Assembly: GCA_021799275.1 (NCBI GenBank)
Contig: JAJZAT010000031.1
Coordinates: 1 to 35,934, forward strand
Origin: Bacillota bacterium
Lineage (GTDB): Bacteria > Bacillota > Sulfobacillia > JAJZYS01 > JAJYTV01
Direction of reading: 5' to 3'
Length of the DNA: 35,934 nt
This document shows positions 1 to 10,321 of this stretch, piece after piece; position 1 is the first letter of the stretch; every line of letters starts with the position of its first letter. Below the pieces are notes generated by a model. The model did not search any database and was not told where the DNA came from. It saw only the letters and a list, made by a program, of their open reading frames with translations. A program made the translations under genes and the position numbers.

Positions 1-110
1 TGAGCATCGAGCTCATCAACTCGATCGCCATGGAAGAGGGCCTGCGCTTCGCCATCCGCGAAGGCGGCCGCACCGTCGCCGCCGGCGTCGTCACCTCGAT
101 CAGCCAGTAA
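1..110 (+). CDS. tuf: Elongation factor Tu, C-terminal end (partial)
   Basis: This is the last 35 codons of a gene that begins outside the window; whole codons run from base 3 to the TAA at 108-110. The readable end contains [17 protein letters not shown], the conserved end of EF-Tu domain 3. EF-Tu carries aminoacyl-tRNA to the ribosome as a GTP complex. rpsJ starts 11 bases after the stop, the usual tuf-rpsJ junction, so the window probably opens inside a joined str-S10 operon. The identification is firm although the GTPase domain is not visible. Confidence 0.93.
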   Translation, partial: SIELINSIAMEEGLRFAIREGGRTVAAGVVTSISQ

Positions 111-121
111 GGAGGCGCGCC

Positions 122-430
122 GTGGCCGCCCAGAAGATCCGTATCCGACTGAAGGCATTCGACCACAAGGTGCTTGACCAATCCGCGGAACGCATCGTCG
201 ACACGGCACGCAGGACAGGGGCCGGAGTGGCCGGCCCCGTCCCCCTGCCGACCGAGAAGAGCATCTACACGGTCCTGACCGCCCCGAACGGCGAGAAGGA
301 CATCCGCGAACAGTTCGAGATGCGCACGCACAAACGCCTCATCGACATCCTCGACGCCACGCCCAAGACGGTGGATGCGCTGATGCGCCTGGACCTGCCG
401 GCTGGAGTGGACATCGAAATCAAGCTCTAG
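122..430 (+). CDS. rpsJ: 30S ribosomal protein S10
   Basis: The product is a 102-residue S10, the normal length. It is a head protein of the 30S subunit and doubles as NusE in transcription antitermination. Family signatures visible are [18 protein letters not shown] at the N-terminus and the internal [14 protein letters not shown] segment. The start is GTG at 122, preceded by AAGGAGG at a normal distance. It is the first complete gene of the superoperon, directly after tuf. Confidence 0.97.
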   Translation: MAAQKIRIRLKAFDHKVLDQSAERIVDTARRTGAGVAGPVPLPTEKSIYTVLTAPNGEKDIREQFEMRTHKRLIDILDATPKTVDALMRLDLPAGVDIEIKL

Positions 431-446
431 CCGGGGGGTAGCAGAG

Positions 447-1085
447 GTGAAGGGGATCATCGGGCGCAAGCTCGGCATGACGCGCATCTTCGACGAAACC
501 GGCCGCGCCGTGTCCGTCACGGCGATCGAGGCGGGCCCCTGCCCGGTCGTGCGCGTCAAGGAGCAGGAGACGGACGGCTATCGTGCCGCCGTGCTCGGCT
601 TCGATCGGGCGCGCCGCGCAACGCGCCCCTACCAGGGGCAGTTCAGGGACAGGACGGCAGCACCGCTCAAGGTGCTGCGCGAGATGCGTCTCGGGGATGG
701 TGACGAGGCACCCGAAGGCGAGGTGCGCGTCGACATCTTCCAGAGCGGCGACATCGTCGATGTGCGCGGCCGCTCCAAGGGGCACGGCTTCGCCGGCGGC
801 ATCAAGCGCTGGAACTTCCACCGCGGACCGATGGCGCACGGCTCGAAGTACCACCGCGGACCCGGATCGCTCTCCTCCCGCATGTCGGGCGGCGGCGGCA
901 GGGTCTTCAAGGGGCGCCGGCTGCCTGGACACTACGGCGACGAACGTGTTACGGTGCAGGCCCTCGAGGTCGTGCGGGTCGACGTGGAGCGCAACATCCT
1001 GCTCGTCCGGGGCGCCGTTCCCGGCGTGCGGGGCGCGATCGTCGAGATCCGCGAGAGTTGCAAGGCAAGGGGGCGCAAGGCATGA
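447..1085 (+). CDS. rplC: 50S ribosomal protein L3
   Basis: The product is 212 residues. L3 is an early-assembly 50S protein whose long loop reaches the peptidyl transferase centre. The GTG start at 447 gives the family N-terminus KGIIGRKLGMTRIF, and the C-terminal half carries RVFKG and ERVTVQALEVVRVD. The segment just before RVFKG reads GSLSSRMSGGGG, richer in glycine than the loop I remember from model bacteria. The gene overlaps rplD by 4 bases (ATGA). Confidence 0.96.
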   Translation: MKGIIGRKLGMTRIFDETGRAVSVTAIEAGPCPVVRVKEQETDGYRAAVLGFDRARRATRPYQGQFRDRTAAPLKVLREMRLGDGDEAPEGEVRVDIFQSGDIVDVRGRSKGHGFAGGIKRWNFHRGPMAHGSKYHRGPGSLSSRMSGGGGRVFKGRRLPGHYGDERVTVQALEVVRVDVERNILLVRGAVPGVRGAIVEIRESCKARGRKA

Positions 1086-1699
1086 AGGCCACCGTCTACA
1101 ACCAGAAGGGCGAGGCGGTCGGCGAAGTCGAGCTCTCTGAGCGCGTCTTCGGCGCCCCGGTGAACCAGGGACTCATCCATCAGGCGGTCGTCGCCCAGCT
1201 CGCGAACCAGCGGCAGGGCACGTCCGAGACCAAGACGCGTGCGGTCGTGGCCGGCGGCGGGCGCAAGCCCTGGCGCCAGAAGGGGACAGGCCGGGCCCGC
1301 CAGGGATCGATCAGGAGCCCGCTCTGGCGCAAGGGTGGTATCGTCTTCGGACCACACCCGCGCAGCTACCGTCAGGAGCTGCCGCGCAAGATGCGCCGCG
1401 CGGCGCTGCGCGCCGCACTTTCGGCGCGGGCCATCTCGGGCGACATCGTCGTGCTGGACCGCCTCGAGCTCGACGCGCCGAAGACGAAGGTCTTCGCCTC
1501 GGTCTTGAAGGCGCTCGGGGCGCCGCAGGCGCTTTTCGTCAGCGAGGAGCACCGCCCGGAGGTCCAGCTTTCCGCCCGCAACGTCGCCACGGCCGAGGCC
1601 GTGGTGGCCCAGAACCTCAGCGCCTACCAGGTGCTCAGGTATCCGAAGCTCATCTGCACCAGGGACGCCCTGGCGCGCCTCGAGGAGGTGCTCGGCTGA
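1082..1699 (+). CDS. rplD: 50S ribosomal protein L4
   Basis: The product is 205 residues. L4 lines the peptide exit tunnel and in some bacteria represses the S10 operon. ATG 1082 is chosen over an upstream in-frame start at 1058 because it gives the usual [11 protein letters not shown]-terminus and an ATGA overlap with rplC. The extended loop has [19 protein letters not shown], the highly conserved tunnel-facing stretch. It joins rplW by a TGATG stop/start. Confidence 0.96.
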   Translation: MKATVYNQKGEAVGEVELSERVFGAPVNQGLIHQAVVAQLANQRQGTSETKTRAVVAGGGRKPWRQKGTGRARQGSIRSPLWRKGGIVFGPHPRSYRQELPRKMRRAALRAALSARAISGDIVVLDRLELDAPKTKVFASVLKALGAPQALFVSEEHRPEVQLSARNVATAEAVVAQNLSAYQVLRYPKLICTRDALARLEEVLG

Positions 1700-1983
1700 T
1701 GGATGTGCACGAGGTGCTCGAGCGCCCCATCATCACCGAGAAGTCGAACGACCAGATGGCCCTCGGCAAGTACACCTTCCGCGTGGCGCTGCATGCCACG
1801 AAGCCTGAGATCAAGCGGGCTGTGGAGGAGATCTTCAAGGTGCAGGTCGTGAGCGTGCAGACGATGCGCGTCCGCGGCAAGCTGCGCCGCCAGGGCCGGA
1901 CCTACGGCTACCGCAGCGACTGGAAGAAGGCCATCGTCCAGTTGAAGGACGGCCAGAGCATCCAGATCTTCGAGGGGGTGTAG
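1699..1983 (+). CDS. rplW: 50S ribosomal protein L23
   Basis: The product is 94 residues. L23 sits at the tunnel exit and is the docking site for trigger factor and SRP. The sequence starts [16 protein letters not shown], with the family motif RPIITEKS, and has a basic middle ([10 protein letters not shown]). The ATG overlaps the rplD stop by one base (TGATG), so the two are probably translationally coupled. Confidence 0.96.
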   Translation: MDVHEVLERPIITEKSNDQMALGKYTFRVALHATKPEIKRAVEEIFKVQVVSVQTMRVRGKLRRQGRTYGYRSDWKKAIVQLKDGQSIQIFEGV

Positions 1984-1985
1984 CG

Positions 1986-2813
<828 letters not shown>

Positions 2814-2827
2814 GGAGGGGATCCAGG

Positions 2828-3112
2828 ATGGGACGCTCGCTCAAGAAGGGGCCGTACGTGCCGGATCACCTCGTGAAGAAGATCCGGGACATGAACGAGA
2901 GCGGCCAGAAGCGCATCATCAAGGTCTGGGCCCGTGCGGCGCAGATCACGCCGGAGATGATCGGCCACACCATCGCCGTCCACGACGGCCGCAAGCACAT
3001 TCCCGTCTACGTAACCGAGGACATGGTCGGGCACCGGCTCGGGGAGTTCGCCCCGACCCGCACCTTCCGTGGCCACGGCAACCACACCGAGCGCTCCTCG
3101 GCGCTCAAGTAA
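2828..3112 (+). CDS. rpsS: 30S ribosomal protein S19
   Basis: The product is 94 residues; S19 binds 16S rRNA in the head together with S13. The start is ATG 2828, giving [11 protein letters not shown], the family N-terminus, 8 bases after an AAGGAGGGG site. A reading-frame extension further upstream runs through rplB and is not real. The C-terminus [12 protein letters not shown] is typical. Confidence 0.96.
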   Translation: MGRSLKKGPYVPDHLVKKIRDMNESGQKRIIKVWARAAQITPEMIGHTIAVHDGRKHIPVYVTEDMVGHRLGEFAPTRTFRGHGNHTERSSALK

Positions 3113-3122
3113 GGTGGCGACC

Positions 3123-3473
3123 ATGGAGAACAAGATCGGTGCCCGCGCCGTCCTGCGCTATGTGCGCGTCGCGCCGCGCAAGTGCCGCATCGTCGTCGAC
3201 GCCATCCGCGGCAAGGACCTGGACGAGGCGATCGCCATCCTGCAGTACACGCCGAAACGCGCGGCGCCCCTGATCGAGAAGCTCGTCAAGTCCGCGGCCG
3301 CCAACGCCACGGAGAACCACGAGATGCGGCGCGAGGACCTGTACGTCGCGGAGGCCTATGTCGACCAGGGACCGACGTTCAAGCGGGCCCACCCGCGCTA
3401 CCGCGGGCAGACGTATCCGATCCTGAAGCGCACGTCCCACATCACCGTGGTCGTACGCGAGAGAGGGGTGTAA
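3123..3473 (+). CDS. rplV: 50S ribosomal protein L22
   Basis: The product is 116 residues. L22 stabilises 23S rRNA and its beta-hairpin lines the narrowest part of the exit tunnel. ATG 3123 follows AAGGTGG. The core ([19 protein letters not shown]) and the end ([11 protein letters not shown]) are standard. The hairpin tip at residues 91-100 reads [10 protein letters not shown], where the common bacterial form is close to PRAKGRAxRI, so the GRA tip is replaced by GQT. No frameshift is seen. Confidence 0.96.
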   Translation: MENKIGARAVLRYVRVAPRKCRIVVDAIRGKDLDEAIAILQYTPKRAAPLIEKLVKSAAANATENHEMRREDLYVAEAYVDQGPTFKRAHPRYRGQTYPILKRTSHITVVVRERGV

Positions 3474-3475
3474 CG

Positions 3476-4129
3476 GTGGGTCAGAAGGTACACCCGAAGG
3501 GCATGCGCATCGGCGTGATCAAGGACTGGGATTCGCGCTGGTACGCCAGCTCGAAGAACTTCCCCGATCAGCTCGCCGAGGACCTCTGGCTGCGTCGCCA
3601 CATCAAGCAGGCGAACTACCAGGCGGGCATCGCCCGCATCGAGATCGAGCGTGCCGCGAACCGGCTCAAGGTCTTCATCCACACCGCCAAGCCCGGCATC
3701 GTGATCGGCAAGGGCGGCGCGGGCGTCGACGGCCTGAGGCGCATGCTCGAGCACAAGACGGGCAAGCAGGTGCACATCAACATCATCGAGATCAAGAACC
3801 CCGACACCGACGCGCAGCTGGTCGCGGAGTCGATCGCGTCGCAGCTCGAAAAGCGCGTCGCCTTCAAGCGGGCCATGAAGCAGGCCGTGCAGCGTGCCAT
3901 GCGCCAGAACGCCAAGGGCATCAAGGTGATGACCTCCGGCCGTCTGGGCGGCGCCGAGATGCACCGCCGCGAGTGGTACTGGGAAGGCAGCGTGCCTCTG
4001 CACACGCTCAGGGCCGACATCGACTACGGCTTCGCCGAGGCGCACACCACCTACGGCCAGATCGGCATCAAGGTCTGGATCTACAAGGGCGAGATCTTCG
4101 GATCGCGCACCGCGCAGGGAGGGCAGTGA
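3476..4129 (+). CDS. rpsC: 30S ribosomal protein S3
   Basis: The product is 217 residues. S3 forms part of the mRNA entry channel and its helicase activity. The start is GTG 3476, giving [13 protein letters not shown], the family N-terminus; longer in-frame extensions run into rplV. The KH domain motif [16 protein letters not shown] is intact, as is the C-terminal [13 protein letters not shown]. The gap to rplV is only 2 bases, so the ribosome binding site lies inside rplV (GAGAGGGG). Confidence 0.97.
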   Translation: MGQKVHPKGMRIGVIKDWDSRWYASSKNFPDQLAEDLWLRRHIKQANYQAGIARIEIERAANRLKVFIHTAKPGIVIGKGGAGVDGLRRMLEHKTGKQVHINIIEIKNPDTDAQLVAESIASQLEKRVAFKRAMKQAVQRAMRQNAKGIKVMTSGRLGGAEMHRREWYWEGSVPLHTLRADIDYGFAEAHTTYGQIGIKVWIYKGEIFGSRTAQGGQ

Positions 4130-4130
4130 G

Positions 4131-4571
4131 ATGCTGCAGCCCAAGCGCACCAAGTTCCGCAAGCTGCACCGCGGCCGCCGGGCCGGGTACGCGACGCGGG
4201 GCAATCGCATCATCGAGGGCGAGTACGGCCTCGTGGCCCTGGAGTCGGCATGGATCACGGACCGGCAGATCGAGGCCGCGCGTGTCGCTCTGACCCGATA
4301 CATCCGCCGCGGCGGCAAGGTCTGGATCAAGATCTTCCCGGATCACCCGTACACCAAGAAGCCGGCCGAGACCCGCATGGGTTCCGGCAAGGGTTCGCCG
4401 GAGTACTGGGTCGCGGTGGTGAAGCCGGGCCGCGTGCTGTTCGAGCTCAGCGGCGTGCCCGTGGAGGTGGCGCGCGAGGCCATGCGCCTTGCGGGGCACA
4501 AGCTCCCGATCCGCACCAAGTTCGAGGTGCGGCAGCAGGCTGGGGAGGGTGTGGCGGATGAAGCCGAATGA
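4131..4571 (+). CDS. rplP: 50S ribosomal protein L16
   Basis: The product is 146 residues, a few longer than usual because of an acidic tail (GVADEAE). L16 helps position tRNA at the A site. Signatures are the N-terminal [13 protein letters not shown] and [18 protein letters not shown]. The ATG follows AGGGAGGGCAGTGAG one base after the rpsC stop. Its last 14 bases overlap the start of rpmC. Confidence 0.96.
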   Translation: MLQPKRTKFRKLHRGRRAGYATRGNRIIEGEYGLVALESAWITDRQIEAARVALTRYIRRGGKVWIKIFPDHPYTKKPAETRMGSGKGSPEYWVAVVKPGRVLFELSGVPVEVAREAMRLAGHKLPIRTKFEVRQQAGEGVADEAE

Positions 4572-4758
4572 ACTCAGCCGGCTTACGAGCGACGAGATCG
4601 ACAAGAAGGTCAAGGACCTGAAGGGCGAGCTCTTCAACCTGCGCTTCCAGGCCGCCACGGGCCAGCTCGAGAACCCCATGCGCATCCGCGAGGTGCGGCG
4701 GTCGATCGCGCAGCTGAAGACCGTGCAGCGCCTGCGCGAACTCGGGCTGGACGCCTAG
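4558..4758 (+). CDS. rpmC: 50S ribosomal protein L29
   Basis: The product is 66 residues, normal for L29, a tunnel-exit protein beside L23. ATG 4558 gives [14 protein letters not shown] and has GGGGAGGG upstream, within rplP. The motif [17 protein letters not shown] is the L29 signature. It overlaps rplP by 14 bases. An in-frame upstream extension exists but would read through rplP and lacks a suitable site. Confidence 0.95.
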   Translation: MKPNELSRLTSDEIDKKVKDLKGELFNLRFQAATGQLENPMRIREVRRSIAQLKTVQRLRELGLDA

Positions 4759-4768
4759 GAGGGACGAA

Positions 4769-5032
4769 GTGGTGGAGGAGCGCAAGGACCGCAAGACGCG
4801 GACCGGCCGGGTGGTGTCCGACAAGATGGACAAGACGGTTGTCGTGGCCATCGAGGAGATCACGGCCCATCCCGTGTACGGGCGACGTATCCGGCGAACC
4901 AAGAAGCTGAAGGCCCACGACGAGGAGAACCAGGCCAGGGTGGGCGACACCGTCCGTGTCATGGAGACGCGGCCGCTGTCGCGCGAGAAGCGCTGGCGCG
5001 TGGTCGAGATCCTCGAGCGGGCGCGCGTTTAG
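4769..5032 (+). CDS. rpsQ: 30S ribosomal protein S17
   Basis: The product is 87 residues. S17 is a primary 16S-binding protein with an OB fold. GTG 4769 is followed by a second GTG at 4772; both suit the TAGGAGGG site, and 4769 is used here. Signatures are [18 protein letters not shown] and the central [19 protein letters not shown]. It sits between rpmC and rplN as in other bacteria. Confidence 0.95.
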   Translation: MVEERKDRKTRTGRVVSDKMDKTVVVAIEEITAHPVYGRRIRRTKKLKAHDEENQARVGDTVRVMETRPLSREKRWRVVEILERARV

Positions 5033-5044
5033 GAGGGTCTGCAG

Positions 5045-5413
5045 GTGATCCAGGTACAGACCCGTCTTTCGGTGGCGGACAACACGGGGGCCAAGGAGCT
5101 GCAGTGCATCAAGGTGCTCGGCGGATCGCTCCGGCGCTACGCCAACATCGGTGACGTGATCGTCTGCGCGGTGAAGCAGGCGGCTCCAGGTGGCGTCGTG
5201 AAGAAGGGCGACGTCGTGAAGGCGGTCGTCGTGCGCACCCGCGACGGGCTCCAGCGTCCCGACGGTTCGCACATCCGATTCGACGACAATGCGGCCGTGA
5301 TTCTGCGCGACGAGCGCGAACCCCGCGGCACACGCATCTTCGGACCGGTGGCGCGTGAGCTCCGCGAGCGCGAGTTCATGAAGATCATCTCGCTCGCTCC
5401 GGAGGTGCTGTAA
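5045..5413 (+). CDS. rplN: 50S ribosomal protein L14
   Basis: The product is 122 residues, the canonical length. L14 contacts the 30S subunit in bridge B8 and binds the silencing factor RsfS in other bacteria. The N-terminus [20 protein letters not shown] is diagnostic. The GTG start at 5045 follows TAGGAGGG. It ends directly against rplX (TAA then ATG). Confidence 0.97.
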   Translation: MIQVQTRLSVADNTGAKELQCIKVLGGSLRRYANIGDVIVCAVKQAAPGGVVKKGDVVKAVVVRTRDGLQRPDGSHIRFDDNAAVILRDEREPRGTRIFGPVARELREREFMKIISLAPEVL

Positions 5414-5731
5414 ATGGCCGAGCGCATTCGCAAGGGCGACCAGGTGGAGGTCATCGCAGGCAAGGACAAGGGCCGCCGCGGCAAGGTGCTGCAGGTGCTG
5501 CCGGGGGCCGGCCGCGTGATCGTCGAGGGCGTCAACAAGCAGAAGCGCCACCAGAAGGCCACGCAAAAGGTGATGCAGGCCGGCATCGTGACGAAGGAGG
5601 GCCCGATCCATCTCTCCAACGTGATGCTCTACTGCAGCCACTGCGGCAAGCCGACCCGCGTCGGTACTAAGGTGGACGGCGACGTCCGCGAGCGCGTCTG
5701 CCGCAGTTGCGGCGAGCCGTTCGCACGCTAG
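5414..5731 (+). CDS. rplX: 50S ribosomal protein L24, zinc-ribbon form
   Basis: The product is 105 residues. L24 initiates 50S assembly. The KOW core is clear ([20 protein letters not shown], then [12 protein letters not shown]). The C-terminal third has two CxxC pairs (YCSHCGK and VCRSCGE), a likely zinc ribbon seen in some but not all L24 proteins. The ATG directly follows the rplN stop, with GGAGG inside rplN. Confidence 0.96.
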   Translation: MAERIRKGDQVEVIAGKDKGRRGKVLQVLPGAGRVIVEGVNKQKRHQKATQKVMQAGIVTKEGPIHLSNVMLYCSHCGKPTRVGTKVDGDVRERVCRSCGEPFAR

Positions 5732-5740
5732 GAGGAGACC

Positions 5741-6280
5741 ATGCCGACGATGAAGGAGCGGTACCTCGGGGAGGCTGTTCCGGCGCTAACGAAGCGCTTC
5801 GAATACCGCAATCCTATGCAGGTGCCCAAGCTCGAAAAGATCGTGATCAACATGGGCGTCGGCGACGCCGTCCAGAACCCCAAGCTCCTGGAATCCGCGG
5901 TGGCCGAGATGGGCCTCATCGCGGGCCAGAAGCCCGTCGTTACCAAGGCGAAGCGGTCCATCTCCACGTTCAAGATCCGCGAGGGGATGTCGATCGGAGC
6001 CAAGGTGACCTTGCGCGGACAGCGCATGTACGACTTCCTCGACCGCCTGGTGAATGTCGCGCTGCCGCGCGTCCGCGACTTCCGCGGCATCTCGGGCAAA
6101 GGCTTCGACGGCCGGGGCAACTTCGCCCTGGGCCTCAAGGAACAGCTTATCTTCCCGGAAATCGACTACGACAAGGTAGAGAAGATCCGGGGTATGGACA
6201 TCGTCATCGTAACGAGCGCCCGGTCGGACGAGGAAGCCAAGGAGCTCCTGCGCCTTCTCGGGATGCCTTTCCGCGACTAG
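5741..6280 (+). CDS. rplE: 50S ribosomal protein L5
   Basis: The product is 179 residues, full length. L5 binds 5S rRNA in the central protuberance and contacts P-site tRNA. Signatures are [41 protein letters not shown] and [20 protein letters not shown] 5741 follows TAGGAGGAG. Its position between rplX and rpsN is the standard spc order. Confidence 0.97.
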   Translation: MPTMKERYLGEAVPALTKRFEYRNPMQVPKLEKIVINMGVGDAVQNPKLLESAVAEMGLIAGQKPVVTKAKRSISTFKIREGMSIGAKVTLRGQRMYDFLDRLVNVALPRVRDFRGISGKGFDGRGNFALGLKEQLIFPEIDYDKVEKIRGMDIVIVTSARSDEEAKELLRLLGMPFRD

Positions 6281-6292
6281 GAGGGAAGAGGA

Positions 6293-6478
6293 TTGGCCAA
6301 GAAGTCGCTGATCGAAAAGTCCCAGGGCCCGCAGAAGTTCAAGGTGCGCGGCTACCACCGCTGCCGCGAATGCGGGCGGCCCAGGGCCTACCTGCGCCAC
6401 TTCGGCCTCTGCCGTCACTGCTTCCGCCAACACGCGCTGCGCGGGGAGATCCCGGGCGTGCGCAAGGCCAGCTGGTAA
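6293..6478 (+). CDS. rpsN: 30S ribosomal protein S14, type Z (zinc)
   Basis: The product is 61 residues, the short zinc-binding S14 common in Gram-positives and Thermus rather than the ~100-residue zinc-free form. Four cysteines form two CxxC pairs at C24/C27 and C40/C43. The start is TTG 6293, preceded by TAGGAGGG; no ATG or GTG fits. The C-terminus [15 protein letters not shown] end (here [11 protein letters not shown]) is the family signature. Confidence 0.97.
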   Translation: MAKKSLIEKSQGPQKFKVRGYHRCRECGRPRAYLRHFGLCRHCFRQHALRGEIPGVRKASW

Positions 6479-6491
6479 GGAGGACCGGAGC

Positions 6492-6890
6492 ATGGTCATG
6501 ACCGATCCCATCGCCGACATGCTGACGCGCGTGCGCAATGCTTCGCACGCCCGGCACGAGCAGGTCGACATCCCTGCCTCCCGTGTCAAGGAGGCGGTCG
6601 CCCGCATCCTGCGCGAGGAAGGCTTCATTCAGGGCTACGAGCGCATCGACGAGGGCCCGCAGGGCATTCTGCGGGTGCACCTCAAGTACGGTCCGGACCG
6701 CAAGCGCGTCCTCATGGGCCTGCGCCGCATCTCGCGGCCCGGCCTCAGGGTCTACGCCCGCAAGGACCAGCTGCCGCGCGTTCTGGGCGGCCTCGGTATC
6801 GCGGTCGTGTCGACGTCCAAGGGCATCGTCACCGACGCGGAGGCCCGGCGCCTCGGCCTCGGCGGCGAGGTGCTCTGCTACATCTGGTAG
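6492..6890 (+). CDS. rpsH: 30S ribosomal protein S8
   Basis: The product is 132 residues. S8 is a central 16S assembly protein and the spc-operon repressor in E. coli. The N-terminus [15 protein letters not shown] is diagnostic. ATG 6492 is preferred over ATG 6498 because TAAGGAGG ends 7 bases upstream of it. The C-terminal [20 protein letters not shown] segment holds the RNA-binding STSKG motif. Confidence 0.96.
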   Translation: MVMTDPIADMLTRVRNASHARHEQVDIPASRVKEAVARILREEGFIQGYERIDEGPQGILRVHLKYGPDRKRVLMGLRRISRPGLRVYARKDQLPRVLGGLGIAVVSTSKGIVTDAEARRLGLGGEVLCYIW

Positions 6891-6902
6891 GGAGGTGATG
6901 AC

Positions 6903-7442
6903 GTGTCCCGCATTGGCAAGGTGCCCATCCCCGTCCCGCCCGGCGTAACGGTGGAGATCGACGGGAACGCCGTGCGCGTCAAGGGACCGAAGGGCGAGCT
7001 CTCGCGCGAACTCAGCGACGAGATCACCGTTCGCCTCGAGGACCAGACGCTCGTCGTCACCCGACCCTCCGACGCTCCCCGGCACCGCGCTCTGCACGGG
7101 CTGACCCGCACGCTGGTCGCCAACATGGTGGAAGGCGTCACGAAGGGCTTCGAGAAGCGTCTCGAGCTCGTCGGCGTCGGCTACCGCGCGGCGCGCCAGG
7201 GTGAAAAGCTCGTGCTCACCGTCGGCTACTCCCACCCGGTGGAGATCGTGCCGCCCCAGGGCATCGAGTTCCAGGTCCCGGCCGCAAACGCCGTCGTCGT
7301 CCAGGGTGCGGACCGCGAGCAGGTCGGTGAGATCGCTGCGCGGATCCACCGCGTGCGGCCGCCCGAGCCCTACCAGGGCAAGGGCATCCGCTACCAGGGC
7401 GAGCATGTACGGCGCAAGGTCGGCAAGACCGGCAAGAAGTAG
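6903..7442 (+). CDS. rplF: 50S ribosomal protein L6
   Basis: The product is 179 residues with the two repeated L6 domains. L6 lies near the GTPase centre and the sarcin-ricin loop. The start is GTG 6903 ([15 protein letters not shown]) after GGGAGGTG. The second domain ends with [19 protein letters not shown], the family signature involved in 23S contact. No anomalies are seen. Confidence 0.97.
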   Translation: MSRIGKVPIPVPPGVTVEIDGNAVRVKGPKGELSRELSDEITVRLEDQTLVVTRPSDAPRHRALHGLTRTLVANMVEGVTKGFEKRLELVGVGYRAARQGEKLVLTVGYSHPVEIVPPQGIEFQVPAANAVVVQGADREQVGEIAARIHRVRPPEPYQGKGIRYQGEHVRRKVGKTGKK

Positions 7443-7451
7443 GAGGGCCCC

Positions 7452-7808
7452 ATGGCTAAGGAACTCAGCGCGCGCGACCGGCGTCACCGCCGGGTGCGCA
7501 AGCGGATCTTCGGAACGGTGGAGCGGCCGCGTCTTGCGGTCTACCGCTCGCTGCAGCACATCTACGCGCAGCTCGTGATCGACGGCGAGGGCCGCACCCT
7601 GGTGCAGGTCTCGTCCCTTGATGCTTCGCTGCGCACCCAGGAAGCCGACGGCAAGGTCGACATGGCGCGTCGCGTCGGCCGGCTGCTTGCCGAACGGGCC
7701 AAGGCACAGGGCATCGAGACCTGCGTCTTCGACCGCGGCGGCTATCTCTACCACGGCCGGGTCGCGGCGCTCGCCGAGGGCGCGCGCGAAGCCGGACTCC
7801 GGTTCTAG
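7452..7808 (+). CDS. rplR: 50S ribosomal protein L18
   Basis: The product is 118 residues. L18 binds 5S rRNA with L5. Signatures are the basic N-terminus ([14 protein letters not shown]), [14 protein letters not shown] and the end [23 protein letters not shown] 7452 follows TAGGAGGGCCC. It sits between rplF and rpsE as expected. Confidence 0.97.
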   Translation: MAKELSARDRRHRRVRKRIFGTVERPRLAVYRSLQHIYAQLVIDGEGRTLVQVSSLDASLRTQEADGKVDMARRVGRLLAERAKAQGIETCVFDRGGYLYHGRVAALAEGAREAGLRF

Positions 7809-7819
7809 GGAGGCGTCGT

Positions 7820-8401
7820 ATGCCCAGAGGAAGAGAGCGCCGGCAGGATAGGGACCAGGAGTTCCAGGAGAAGGTCGTATCGATCAACCGCGTGGCCAAG
7901 GTCGTCAAGGGCGGCCGCCGCTTCAGCTTCTCCGTCGTCGTCATCGTCGGCGACCAGAACGGACGCGTCGGCGCGGGTCTCGGCAAGGCGCAAGAGATCC
8001 CTGACGCCATCAAGAAGGGCATCGAGATCGCCAAGAAGCATCTCGTCAAGGTGCCGCGCGTCGGCACCACCATCCCGCACGAGGTGCTCGGGAAGTTCGG
8101 CGCCGGGTCCGTGCTCCTGAAGCCCGCCCGCGCGGGCACCGGCGTGATCGCCGGCGGCGCGGTGCGCGCAATCATGGAGCTCGCGGGCATCCGCGACATC
8201 ACCACGAAGTCTCTCGGCACCTCGAACGCGAACAATGTCGTCTACGCCACCATGGAAGGTCTGCGCCAGCTGCGCTCGGCCGAGGACGTGATGCGTCTGC
8301 GCGGCAAGATCGCGGGGGCGCCGGTGGCGGCGCCAGAGTCCGAGTCCCTGTCCGAGGCTCCGGCCCAGGACGAGCCCGAAGAGCCGGCGCAGGCGCTGTA
8401 G
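7820..8401 (+). CDS. rpsE: 30S ribosomal protein S5 with acidic tail
   Basis: The product is 193 residues. S5 is involved in decoding accuracy and mRNA unwinding. The N-terminal dsRBD-like domain has [18 protein letters not shown], and the second domain has [13 protein letters not shown] and [14 protein letters not shown]. After about residue 165 the sequence becomes a low-complexity Ala/Pro/Glu tail of roughly 28 residues, not part of the S5 fold. ATG 7820 follows TAGGGAGG. Confidence 0.96.
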   Translation: MPRGRERRQDRDQEFQEKVVSINRVAKVVKGGRRFSFSVVVIVGDQNGRVGAGLGKAQEIPDAIKKGIEIAKKHLVKVPRVGTTIPHEVLGKFGAGSVLLKPARAGTGVIAGGAVRAIMELAGIRDITTKSLGTSNANNVVYATMEGLRQLRSAEDVMRLRGKIAGAPVAAPESESLSEAPAQDEPEEPAQAL

Positions 8402-8413
8402 CAGGAGGAAATG

Positions 8414-8614
8414 ATGCTCAAGATCACGCTCACGCGCTCGCCGATCGGCTACGCCGGCGACCAGCGCGCGACCGCCGAGGCCCTGGGGCTGCGCAAGCTG
8501 CACCACAGCGTGATGCAGCAGGACACCCCGGCCGTGCGCGGGATGCTGCACAAGATCAGGCACCTGGTAACCGTCGAGGAAGTCGAGGAGGGATCCGGCG
8601 ATGCGGCTCGATGA
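8414..8614 (+). CDS. rpmD: 50S ribosomal protein L30
   Basis: The product is 66 residues (67 from the ATG at 8411). L30 is a small 50S protein present only in some bacteria. The motif [18 protein letters not shown] and the end VTVEEVEE are typical. There are two adjacent ATGs; 8414 lies 5 bases after AGGAGG and 8411 only 2, which favours 8414. A short tail of about 6 residues results from the 14-base overlap with rplO. Confidence 0.94.
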   Translation: MLKITLTRSPIGYAGDQRATAEALGLRKLHHSVMQQDTPAVRGMLHKIRHLVTVEEVEEGSGDAAR

Positions 8615-9041
8615 TCTCAGGCCGAATCCCGGGGCGCGCACCGCGCCGAAGCGGCTCGGCCGAGGCATCGGCTCGGGTCTCGGCAAGACCTCCGGCAAGG
8701 GGCACAAGGGCCAGAACGCCCGCGCGGGCGGCGGTGTCCGCCCGGGCTTTGAGGGTGGCCAGCTGCCGCTGCAGCGCCGCCTGCCGAAGCGCGGCTTCCG
8801 CAACCCGGAGCACGCGGTCTTCACGCTTCTCAACCTGGAGCGGCTGGAGGACGTGCCTGCCGGCACGGTCGTCAACCCCGAATACCTGCTGCGCGAGGGC
8901 ATCCTGCGGCGCATCGACGGCCGCGTGAAGGTGCTCGGGCGCGGCGAACTGACGCAGGCCATCACCGTACAGGCGCACGCGTTCAGCCAAGCGGCCAAGG
9001 AGAAGATCGAAGCTCTGGGCGGCAAGGCCGAGGTACTCTGA
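8601..9041 (+). CDS. rplO: 50S ribosomal protein L15
   Basis: The product is 146 residues. L15 is a late-assembly protein with a glycine-rich extended N-terminus. Signatures are [33 protein letters not shown] and [21 protein letters not shown] 8601 lies inside the end of rpmD with GAGGAGGG upstream. It is coupled to secY by TGATG. Confidence 0.97.
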   Translation: MRLDDLRPNPGARTAPKRLGRGIGSGLGKTSGKGHKGQNARAGGGVRPGFEGGQLPLQRRLPKRGFRNPEHAVFTLLNLERLEDVPAGTVVNPEYLLREGILRRIDGRVKVLGRGELTQAITVQAHAFSQAAKEKIEALGGKAEVL

Positions 9042-10306
9042 TGTTTCAGAACATGGAGAACATCGCGCGGGCGGGCGATCTGCGTCGCAGGCTGCTGTTC
9101 ACGCTGCTGATGTTCGCAGTGTTCCGGCTCGGTGTGTACATTCCCGTTCCGGGTGTGGACGCGGCCGCCCTGGACACCTTCGTCAAGTCGAACCAGGTCA
9201 CGCTGTTCGGCCTGCTGAACCTCTTCTCGGGTGGCGCGTTCTTCACGTTTTCCATCTTCGCCATGAGCATCGTGCCGTACATCAACGCGTCGATCATCAT
9301 GCAGCTCCTCACGGTGGTCATCCCGCGCGTGGAGGAACTGCAGAAAGAGGGCGCGGACGGCCAGAAGAAGATCAACGAGTGGACCCGCTACCTCACGGTG
9401 ATCCTGGCGGTCGTCCAGGCGTTCGGCACGACGGTCACGCTCAATCGGCTGGCGGGTGTGGTCAACTCGCCTGGCATAGGCTCGATCCTGCTGATCACGC
9501 TGATCCTCGCGACCGGGTCCGTCTTCCTGATGTGGATCGGCGAGATGATCACGGAGTTCGGCATCGGCAACGGCGCCTCGCTGATCATCTTCATCGGCAT
9601 CGTGTCCCGCATGCCCTCGGGCATCTCGGCCGCCATCCAGTACCTGCAGGCAGGCACGATCTCGCCTGTGGAGATGCTGGTCCTCCTGGTGCTCGCGGTG
9701 CTCGTCATCGCGGTGATCGTGATGATGCAAGAGGCGGAGCGCAGGATCCCGGTGCAGTACGCCAAGCGCCTTGTCGGCCGGCGCATGTACCAGGGGGCCA
9801 CATCGCACATCCCCATCAAGGTCAACGCAGCAGGCGTGATCCCCTTGATCTTCGCGGTGTCGCTGCTGTTCCTGCCGCAGACCCTCGCCTCGTTCTTCCC
9901 CAAGCTCTCGACGGTCGCGCAGGTCCTCTCGATGAACAACTGGCCGATGGTCATCGTCGAATTCCTGCTCGTCGTGGCCTTCACGTTCTTCTATACCGGC
10001 GTCGTCTTCAAGCCTCACGACGTGGCCGACAACATCCGCAAGCTCGGTGGCTTCATCCCCGGCATCCGTCCGGGTCACCCGACCGCCCAGTACCTCGAGC
10101 GCGTCTCCACCCGCATCACGGTGCTCGGCGCCATCTTCCTCGGACTCGTGGCCATCCTGCCGTTCCTGGTCGTCAAGGTGACGAGCCTCAACGTGTACTT
10201 CGGCGGCACGGCGCTGCTGATCGTCGTCGGCGTCGCGCTCGACACCATGAAGCAGATCCAGGCGCAGCTCGTGATGCGCAATTACCAGGGCTTCCTCAAG
10301 TCGTAG
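9041..10306 (+). CDS. secY: Protein translocase subunit SecY
   Basis: The product is 421 residues with the ten-helix SecY pattern. It forms the protein-conducting channel of the Sec translocon in the cytoplasmic membrane. Recognisable segments are FRLGVYIPVPGVD after TM1, the plug region FSGGAFFTFSIFAMSIVPYI, and the cytoplasmic loop GIRPGHPTAQYLERV. The start codon overlaps the rplO stop by one base. The rplO-secY-adk-map order is conserved in Gram-positive bacteria. Confidence 0.98.
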   Translation: MFQNMENIARAGDLRRRLLFTLLMFAVFRLGVYIPVPGVDAAALDTFVKSNQVTLFGLLNLFSGGAFFTFSIFAMSIVPYINASIIMQLLTVVIPRVEELQKEGADGQKKINEWTRYLTVILAVVQAFGTTVTLNRLAGVVNSPGIGSILLITLILATGSVFLMWIGEMITEFGIGNGASLIIFIGIVSRMPSGISAAIQYLQAGTISPVEMLVLLVLAVLVIAVIVMMQEAERRIPVQYAKRLVGRRMYQGATSHIPIKVNAAGVIPLIFAVSLLFLPQTLASFFPKLSTVAQVLSMNNWPMVIVEFLLVVAFTFFYTGVVFKPHDVADNIRKLGGFIPGIRPGHPTAQYLERVSTRITVLGAIFLGLVAILPFLVVKVTSLNVYFGGTALLIVVGVALDTMKQIQAQLVMRNYQGFLKS

Positions 10307-10321
10307 GGGGGGAGAAAGCGG

